DNA from: Flavicella sp964230805
GTDB lineage: Bacteria > Bacteroidota > Bacteroidia > Flavobacteriales > Flavobacteriaceae
Length of the DNA stretch: 64,000 nucleotides
Direction of reading: 5' to 3'
NCBI GenBank assembly: GCA_964230805.1
Contig: CAXRIA010000028.1
Span: 1-64,000 of the forward strand
The notes beneath the pieces were generated by a model. It ran no database searches. It saw only the letters and a program-made list of their open reading frames with translations, and was not told where the DNA came from. Position 1 is the stretch's first letter; each line of letters opens with the position of its first letter. The position numbers were made by a program, and so were the translations under genes. Positions 58,677 through 64,000 of this stretch are shown piece after piece.

Positions 58677-60134
58677 TTAATTGGTTTGTTTTTGTTGAAA
58701 AACGAAACGATTCAATTCTTTTCTCTCTAAGAAATAGGTACACAAAAGAAATATTGAAATCAATAGTATGTTGTAGGTAAATTTACCTTGAAAATTTAAA
58801 AAAGACAAACAAGAAAGTCCACAACTCAGAAAAAGGTAAAACCCAATTTTTTTCATATTGTAAGGAACAGGGTATTTTTTCTGCCCGAGCAGATAGGAGA
58901 CTAGGGTCATTGAAAAATAAGCACCAAAAGTGGCCCAAGCGGCTCCAACGAATCCAACGGATGGAATCAAAACACAGAGCAGCAATACGGTAACTCCCGC
59001 GCCAAAAATAGAGATGTACATGCCGTAATAGGTTTTGTCTGTCAATTTATACCAAACAGATAAATTGTTGTAAATGCCTAAAAACAAATTGGCAATTAAT
59101 ACAATGGGAACAATAGACAAGGCTTTGAAATACGCTTCGTTTCCTAAAAATAAATGAGCAATATGCTCGAGGAAACTAACAATAATCAATACAAAAAAGG
59201 CACCGATGATAACAAACCATTTTAAAATCAAAGCATAGGTTTTAGGGGCGTTTTTAGTTGCTGCATGATTGAAAAAAAAGGGTTCAGCACCCAATCGAAA
59301 TGCCAGAATAAACAAAGACATGATTACGCTTATTTTGTAGGCGCCGGCATAGGCACCCATCACACTTTTGCCCAACCAGTTTTCCAACAATAATTTGTCT
59401 AAATTTTCATTCGTTGTGTAGGCCAGTCCTGCCACCATAATTGGCCAACTGTATTTGAGCATTTTTTTGAAAAGTTGTTTGTCAAACACAAAATTAAATT
59501 TCCAAAGCACGGGAATGACACAAACAATGGTTGTCGCACTGGCAATCACATTAGCTACAAAAATAGATTGTTCTTTTAGCAAGGGATTGTAAATCGATTT
59601 GAGGATGTCTGGAACGCTTTCCGTTTGCGGCAAATACCATAAAAAAAGAAGGTTGAAAAAAGCGTAAATCGAAATGTTTAATATTCTGAAAAGGGTGTAT
59701 TTGATGGAGGCTCCCGTCACTCTTAAGTAAGCGAAGGGAATCACAACAAGCGTGTCCAGAATGGCAATCCAGATGAGCAAACTGAAATAAATAGGATTTG
59801 AAAAACCGAGCATATTTGAAAGTTCTTCACGAAAAGACAACAATACAATCAAGGCAAAAACAGTGCTTACAAAGACACTGATAAAAGAAGTAGAGACCAC
59901 TTTTTCTTTCTTTTTTTCAGTGTTGAAAAAGCGAAAAAAAGCCGTTTCCATGCCATAGGTCAAAACAATATTAAAATAGGCAGCCCACACGTAAAAAGAG
60001 GTATTCACACTGTATTCGATGGTCGATAAAGTACTCGTGTGTAATTTCACCAAAAGAACGTTGATTGCTTTGGGTAGCACTGCAGCAAAACCATAAACGA
60101 GGGTGTCTTTAAAAAAACGTTTTAGGATACTCAA
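58677..60134 (-). CDS. Polysaccharide/oligosaccharide flippase (MATE/Wzx-like membrane protein)
   Basis: 485 residues from a TTG at 60134. A larger frame (ATG at 60203) exists, but the -7 element at 60157-60164 lies inside it, and the text before ILKRFFKDTLVYG has no family resemblance. About 12-14 membrane segments run the full length, with the typical N-terminus LKRFFKDTLVYGFAAVLPKAINVLLVKLHT. Such proteins flip lipid-linked sugars across the inner membrane. There are no glycosyltransferases next to it; dut follows 4 bases on, and gpsA is divergent. Confidence 0.87.
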   Translation of the reverse strand: MSILKRFFKDTLVYGFAAVLPKAINVLLVKLHTSTLSTIEYSVNTSFYVWAAYFNIVLTYGMETAFFRFFNTEKKKEKVVSTSFISVFVSTVFALIVLLSFREELSNMLGFSNPIYFSLLIWIAILDTLVVIPFAYLRVTGASIKYTLFRILNISIYAFFNLLFLWYLPQTESVPDILKSIYNPLLKEQSIFVANVIASATTIVCVIPVLWKFNFVFDKQLFKKMLKYSWPIMVAGLAYTTNENLDKLLLENWLGKSVMGAYAGAYKISVIMSLFILAFRLGAEPFFFNHAATKNAPKTYALILKWFVIIGAFFVLIIVSFLEHIAHLFLGNEAYFKALSIVPIVLIANLFLGIYNNLSVWYKLTDKTYYGMYISIFGAGVTVLLLCVLIPSVGFVGAAWATFGAYFSMTLVSYLLGQKKYPVPYNMKKIGFYLFLSCGLSCLSFLNFQGKFTYNILLISIFLLCTYFLERKELNRFVFQQKQTN

Positions 60135-60156
60135 AATCAATTTGTAAGGTGTTTCG

Positions 60157-60164
60157 CAAATATA
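60157..60164 (-). promoter_or_regulatory. -7 element for the flippase-dut operon
   Basis: Minus-strand TATATTTG, a perfect TAnnTTTG, 22 bases before the TTG start at 60134. It argues against the ATG at 60203. Confidence 0.6.
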
Positions 60165-60204
60165 GCAAACAGTTCTCAATCTGAATAAGTCTTCGAAAAA
60201 CATA

Positions 60205-60231
60205 TTTGGTACGTAATAATTCTTATTTTTG
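60205..60231 (+). promoter_or_regulatory. Promoter of gpsA
   Basis: TTTG (60205-60208), 15 bp, TATTTTTG (60224-60231), 28 bases before the ATG at 60260. Confidence 0.6.
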
Positions 60232-60259
60232 GTTTTTTAGAACCAAGTGGAGAGAACAT

Positions 60260-61255
60260 ATGAAAGACTTGTCAAAAGTAGCAGTATTAGGAGGAGGTAG
60301 CTGGGCAACGGCGATTGTAAAAATGTTGTGTGAAAATCTAACCACAGTGGGCTGGTACATGCGATCTGAAAGTTCGGTGGCCTATATCCAAGAAAACGAG
60401 CACAACCCAAACTACTTATCTTCCACGGAACTCGACACGAACAAACTCTTCTTAAGCAGTGACATCAATGAAATGGTGGCTTATGCCGACATCTTGATTT
60501 TTGCCATTCCCTCTGCATTTTTAGGAGAAGAAATTTCAAAGGTCGATTTGCCACTTCACGAGAAAGTAATTTTTTCAGCAATCAAAGGAATTGAGCCTAA
60601 AACAGGCTTAATTGTGGGAGAGTATTTTCACAAAGAATTGCATGTTCCTTTTGAAAATATAGGTGTGATTACAGGGCCATGTCATGCCGAAGAGGTGGCT
60701 ATGGAACGCCTTTCTTATTTAACAATTGCTTGTCAGGATGAAGAAAAAGCGAAAAAATTTAGTGCCTTTTTAACAGGAGATTACATCAAGTGCAAAGTGT
60801 CAGACGATATTATTGGAACCGAATATGCGGCTATGCTAAAAAATATTTACGCAATGGCTGCAGGAATTGCCCACGGACTAGGCTATGGCGATAATTTTCA
60901 GGCAGTATTGATGTCAAATGCTATTCGTGAAATGAAGCGCTACATTAAAAAAGTACACAAGATGAAAAGAAACATCAACAATTCTGCGTATTTGGGCGAT
61001 TTGTTGGTGACGGGATATTCGTCTTTTAGTCGCAACAGACTGTTTGGAAATATGTTGGGAAAAGGATACACAGTAAAAGCAGCGATGTTGGAAATGAACA
61101 TGGTAGCTGAAGGCTATTACGCTGTGAAAAGTGCTTTCGAATTGAACCAAGAATACGCTGCGAAAACACCAATCATAGAGGCGGTTTACAATATTGTTTA
61201 TTTAAAACGAAGTCCCAAGAAACAATTTAAGTTGTTGACCGAGTTACTCGACTAA
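60260..61255 (+). CDS. gpsA: Glycerol-3-phosphate dehydrogenase [NAD(P)+]
   Basis: 331 residues. It makes sn-glycerol-3-phosphate from dihydroxyacetone phosphate for phospholipid synthesis. The Rossmann motif is VAVLGGGSWATAI (about 7-19), and the substrate-binding segments SAIKGIEPKTGL, VITGPCHAEEVAM, and KNIYAMAAGIAHGLGYGDN (with catalytic Lys) are present. The start at 60260 follows the promoter; the in-frame ATG at 60206 overlaps the -33 element. It converges on the small unknown gene at 61260 with 4 bases between stops. Confidence 0.95.
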   Translation: MKDLSKVAVLGGGSWATAIVKMLCENLTTVGWYMRSESSVAYIQENEHNPNYLSSTELDTNKLFLSSDINEMVAYADILIFAIPSAFLGEEISKVDLPLHEKVIFSAIKGIEPKTGLIVGEYFHKELHVPFENIGVITGPCHAEEVAMERLSYLTIACQDEEKAKKFSAFLTGDYIKCKVSDDIIGTEYAAMLKNIYAMAAGIAHGLGYGDNFQAVLMSNAIREMKRYIKKVHKMKRNINNSAYLGDLLVTGYSSFSRNRLFGNMLGKGYTVKAAMLEMNMVAEGYYAVKSAFELNQEYAAKTPIIEAVYNIVYLKRSPKKQFKLLTELLD

Positions 61256-61259
61256 CAAG

Positions 61260-61661
61260 TTATTTTAGAAGGACGCCCTCCTTTTGAAGTAGAGGAATCA
61301 TTCGAAGCGCTCCTTCTTTCACGGTTCCTTTCTTGAAAGTAAACGTTTTATCAAACATTTTATTTTCCTCAAAAAAAGTCACTTCAAAAATATTGTTCAA
61401 TCGAAGAACAGCAGGATTGATATATTCTACCTTGGCAAAAGATTTTGCTGGGAGTTTTTCTATTTTTTTGCGGAGCACAGAGGTTTTTAATTGTGTCGCT
61501 TCCTCATCACCCTTGGACAGTATCAAAACCAATTCAAGAGCTACTTTTTTGTGATTGATAATGTATGCATTCCAATCATCACACTGGAAGTCTTCATTGT
61601 ACTCCTTGACAATTGCCATGTACACATCGGTTACTTCCGGAATGAGGATGTCTTTTTTCAT
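61260..61661 (-). CDS. Conserved-looking small protein of unknown function
   Basis: 133 residues from the ATG at 61661; an upstream TTG exists. I do not recognise the family. It is soluble, without a signal peptide, and predicted alpha/beta, with IVKEYNEDFQCDDWNAYIINHKK, LSKGDEEATQLKTSVLRKK and FEVTFFEENKMFDKTF. It lies 48 bases downstream of pheS on the same strand, so it is probably co-transcribed. No active-site pattern stands out. Confidence 0.78.
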   Translation of the reverse strand: MKKDILIPEVTDVYMAIVKEYNEDFQCDDWNAYIINHKKVALELVLILSKGDEEATQLKTSVLRKKIEKLPAKSFAKVEYINPAVLRLNNIFEVTFFEENKMFDKTFTFKKGTVKEGALRMIPLLQKEGVLLK

Positions 61662-61709
61662 AAATACAGTTGCTTGCAATGCATGGCAAAGGAGCCATTC
61701 ATTTTGGAT

Positions 61710-62729
61710 TTAAAGAACGGATTTGAATTGTTCCAAGAAACGGACGTCATTTTCGTAAAACATACGAATATCAGGAATTTGATACAACAACATAGCAATT
61801 CGTTCAATACCCATGCCAAAAGCATAGCCGCTGTATACTGTGGGATCTATATTGGCATTTTTTAAAACGTTTGGATCCACCATACCACAACCCATGATTT
61901 CAAGCCACCCAGTTCCTTTGGTAATTTTATAATCGGTTTCAGTTTCAAGACCCCAATAAATATCAACTTCAGCGCTCGGTTCTGTAAAAGGGAAAAACGA
62001 AGGACGCAAACGAATTTTAGATTTCCCAAACATTTCCTTGGTAAAATACAAAAGGGTCTGTTTTAAGTCCGCGAAAGAAACATCTGTGTCAATGTATAAA
62101 CCTTCAATTTGGTGAAAAATACAATGTGATCTTGCAGAAATATCTTCGTTTCTAAACACACGTCCTGGAGAGAGTGTTCGTATGGGGGGTGTATTGTCCT
62201 CCATGTACCGCGTCTGAACAGAGGAGGTGTGCGTTCTCAATAGTAAATCCGGATCTTTTTCTATAAAAAAGGTGTCTTGCATATCACGCGCAGGGTGATA
62301 TTCCGGCAAATTTAATGCTGTAAAATTGTGCCAATCGTCTTCAATTTCAGGCCCTTCAGAAATGGTAAACCCAATGCGATTGAAAATGTCAACAATTTGA
62401 TTTTTTACGATAGATATGGGATGGCGTGCTCCCAAAGGCATCGGTTCCCCTGGACGGGTCAAATCGCCGTAGGAATTTTGCGATTGAGCACTGTTTTCAA
62501 AAGAATCTTTCAATTCATTTACCTTGTTTGCGGCAGCAGTTCGCAAACGATTCAAGGCTTGACCGATTTCTTTTTTCAGACTATTCTCTACATTCTTGAA
62601 TTCACCAAACAATTCTTTCAAGATTCCTTTACTTCCTAGGAATTTGATTCTAAAAGATTCTACCTCTTCTTTTGAATTGGCTGTAAAGGCGTTTACCTCA
62701 CCAATGAGTTCATTTACTTTGTCTAACAT
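61710..62729 (-). CDS. pheS: Phenylalanyl-tRNA synthetase alpha subunit
   Basis: 339 residues. With PheT it charges tRNA-Phe. The class II motifs are visible: motif 1 around HPISIVKNQIVDIFNRIGF, motif 2 TLSPGRVFRNEDISARSHCIFHQ (in part), and motif 3 GYAFGMGIERIAML near the C-terminus. The N-terminal coiled coil (about 1-85) is the tRNA-binding arm. The start at 62729 is the conserved one, preceded by a -7 element at 62748-62755. pheT is not adjacent, as in many Bacteroidota. Confidence 0.96.
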   Translation of the reverse strand: MLDKVNELIGEVNAFTANSKEEVESFRIKFLGSKGILKELFGEFKNVENSLKKEIGQALNRLRTAAANKVNELKDSFENSAQSQNSYGDLTRPGEPMPLGARHPISIVKNQIVDIFNRIGFTISEGPEIEDDWHNFTALNLPEYHPARDMQDTFFIEKDPDLLLRTHTSSVQTRYMEDNTPPIRTLSPGRVFRNEDISARSHCIFHQIEGLYIDTDVSFADLKQTLLYFTKEMFGKSKIRLRPSFFPFTEPSAEVDIYWGLETETDYKITKGTGWLEIMGCGMVDPNVLKNANIDPTVYSGYAFGMGIERIAMLLYQIPDIRMFYENDVRFLEQFKSVL

Positions 62730-62747
62730 GACGGTTGAATTAGAATG

Positions 62748-62755
62748 CAAATTTA
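62748..62755 (-). promoter_or_regulatory. -7 element for pheS
   Basis: Minus-strand TAAATTTG, a TAnnTTTG match, 18 bases before the ATG at 62729. Confidence 0.5.
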
Positions 62756-62914
62756 AAAAAAGAAACAGACCTGTACTATTTTTTTAGAGGATTCGTGGGG
62801 TGGTCCGGAGAAAAGAATACTTCAGTCTGGGCTTTTTGAAATTTCAAGAGTAGGGTTGTTGAAATAAAATTAAAAAAAAACGACTAACTTGGTGAAAAAC
62901 AAAAAAGCCTACAT

Positions 62915-64000
62915 ATGAAAAAATACCAAGAAACCATCGATCAGTTTATGAAAGAAGTGACAGCTCGAAATCAGCACGAGCCAGAATTTTTACAAGCCGT
63001 ACAGGAGGTGGCAGAAACTGTAATTCCCTATATCAAAAGTCATAAGGTATACAAAGGAAAGCAGATTTTAACTCGAATGGTAGAGCCGGAGCGTGTCATC
63101 ATGTTTCGGGTTTGTTGGGTAGACGATGCTGGAAAAATTCACGTAAACCGGGGCTTTCGAATTCAGATGAATTCCGCCATTGGACCGTACAAGGGAGGTC
63201 TTCGTTTTCATCCGAGCGTAAACCTGAGTATTTTAAAATTTTTGGCCTTTGAACAAGTTTTTAAAAACTCCTTGACCACCTTGCCAATGGGAGGCGGAAA
63301 AGGAGGTTCTGACTTCGATCCAAAAGGGAAAACTGACGATGAAATCATGCGTTTTTGTCATGCCTTTATGGCGGAGTTGTTTCGACATATTGGCCACAAT
63401 GTAGATGTACCGGCGGGCGATATTGGGGTAGGCGCCAGAGAAGTGGGTTTTTTGTTTGGGATGTACAAAAAAATAAGGAACAATTTCACGGGTGTTTTGA
63501 CTGGTAAAGGGCTTACTTGGGGAGGCTCGCTCATTCGGCCAGAAGCGACAGGATACGGAACGGTTTATTTTGCGCAGCAAATGCTGGCGCACCGGCAAGA
63601 AAGTTTTGAAGGAAAAGAGGTGTGTATTTCGGGTTCAGGAAACGTCGCACAGTACGCAGCAGAAAAAGTGATTCAGTTAGGCGGGAAAGTGGTTTCATTG
63701 TCAGATTCCTCGGGAACACTTTATGATGCAGAAGGGATTGACGTAGAAAAACTGGAATTTGTGATGCATTTGAAAAACGTAAAAAGAGCCAGAATTTCAG
63801 GGTATTTGGAAAAGTATCCAAAGGCACAATTTTTAAAAGGAGAAACGCCATGGTCGATCCCCTGTGCCATCGCTTTGCCTTGTGCAACTCAGAACGAGTT
63901 GGGCGCTCAAGAGGCCAAAAAACTGCTTGCGAACGGATGTATTTGTGTGAGCGAAGGAGCGAACATGCCTTGTACACCGGAGGCCGTAAAAGCGTTTCAA
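62915..64000 (+). CDS. gdhA: NADP-type glutamate dehydrogenase, partial (C-terminus outside window)
   Basis: 362 residues are visible from the ATG at 62915; the complete enzyme is usually about 445. It interconverts glutamate and 2-oxoglutarate plus ammonia. The N-terminus MKKYQETIDQFMKEV, the substrate region VNRGFRIQMNSAIGPYKGGL, the catalytic lysine area LPMGGGKGGSDFDPKG, the D in VDVPAGDIGVG and the dinucleotide motif ISGSGNVAQYAAEK are all present. The frame runs to the last base with no stop, so it is cut only by the window end. No promoter motif was identified in the 185 bases before it. Confidence 0.95.
   Translation, partial: MKKYQETIDQFMKEVTARNQHEPEFLQAVQEVAETVIPYIKSHKVYKGKQILTRMVEPERVIMFRVCWVDDAGKIHVNRGFRIQMNSAIGPYKGGLRFHPSVNLSILKFLAFEQVFKNSLTTLPMGGGKGGSDFDPKGKTDDEIMRFCHAFMAELFRHIGHNVDVPAGDIGVGAREVGFLFGMYKKIRNNFTGVLTGKGLTWGGSLIRPEATGYGTVYFAQQMLAHRQESFEGKEVCISGSGNVAQYAAEKVIQLGGKVVSLSDSSGTLYDAEGIDVEKLEFVMHLKNVKRARISGYLEKYPKAQFLKGETPWSIPCAIALPCATQNELGAQEAKKLLANGCICVSEGANMPCTPEAVKAFQ

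Noticed and set aside
60135..60203. ATG at 60203 as the flippase start
   Set aside because: A perfect -7 element lies inside this extension and the extra residues do not resemble the family N-terminus.
1..64000. tRNA, rRNA or CRISPR arrays
   Set aside because: I read all gaps between genes and found no cloverleaf-like GC-rich stretch, no rRNA text and no regularly spaced repeats. This was by eye; a tRNAscan-type run would settle it.

Overview
The window reads as a chromosomal segment of a member of the Bacteroidota, most likely Flavobacteriaceae. It is AT-rich, has two SusC-like/TonB-dependent receptors, a type IX secretion protein with a C-terminal sorting domain, an acyl-ACP desaturase, DUF4292 and DUF3108 proteins, and promoters of the Bacteroidota type (TTTG ... 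TAnnTTTG) with very short leaders. Most genes are core housekeeping genes. No rRNA, tRNA or CRISPR array was seen.

Layout. 0-5.5 kb: a beta-helix lipoprotein (cut by the window start), a TonB-dependent receptor, and a divergent OmpR/PhoB-type response regulator with its histidine kinase. 11-bp-phased repeats upstream of the first two suggest they are targets of the regulator. 5.5-13.4 kb, minus strand: purD, a sugar-phosphate transferase, rnpA, a second TonB receptor, recO and porZ. 13.4-16.3 kb: CYTH protein, PlsC-like acyltransferase, trpS, rpiB. 16.3-17.0 kb: a 0.7-kb very AT-rich non-coding gap with clustered TTATGAACA-type 9-mers, a candidate replication origin. 17-32 kb: rnr, GIN-domain protein, tatA, a LytTR regulator and SPFH protein, gltX, ybeY, mnmG, methyltransferase, holB, pgk, an alkyltransferase-like protein, mrp and an Nfu protein. 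Two parS-like palindromes flank mnmG, which supports an origin-proximal position. 32-39 kb: DUF3108 protein, M23 protein, pgi, a small membrane protein, a second PlsC, acyl-ACP desaturase, aldose-epimerase-like protein and omega-amidase-like protein.

40-43 kb is the most accessory-looking part: small exported proteins of unknown function and a lipoprotein metalloprotease gene split by a frameshift in a run of nine A. 43-52 kb: thioesterase, EnvC-like protein, DUF4292 lipoprotein, fused peptide-type ABC ATPase, a frameshifted IS200-like (Y1/RAYT-type) transposase flanked by REP-like hairpins, an ABC-F protein, a mutarotase-like protein and thiL. 52.6-56.7 kb: sufA-like, sufB, sufC, sufD. 56.7-64 kb: serine hydrolase, dut, flippase, gpsA, a small unknown protein, pheS and a truncated gdhA.

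The points most worth following are the parS pair with the candidate oriC and strand switch, the predicted response-regulator operators, the homopolymer frameshifts, and the REP-like sequences around the transposase. I did not find a convincing new multi-gene defence or biosynthetic system.
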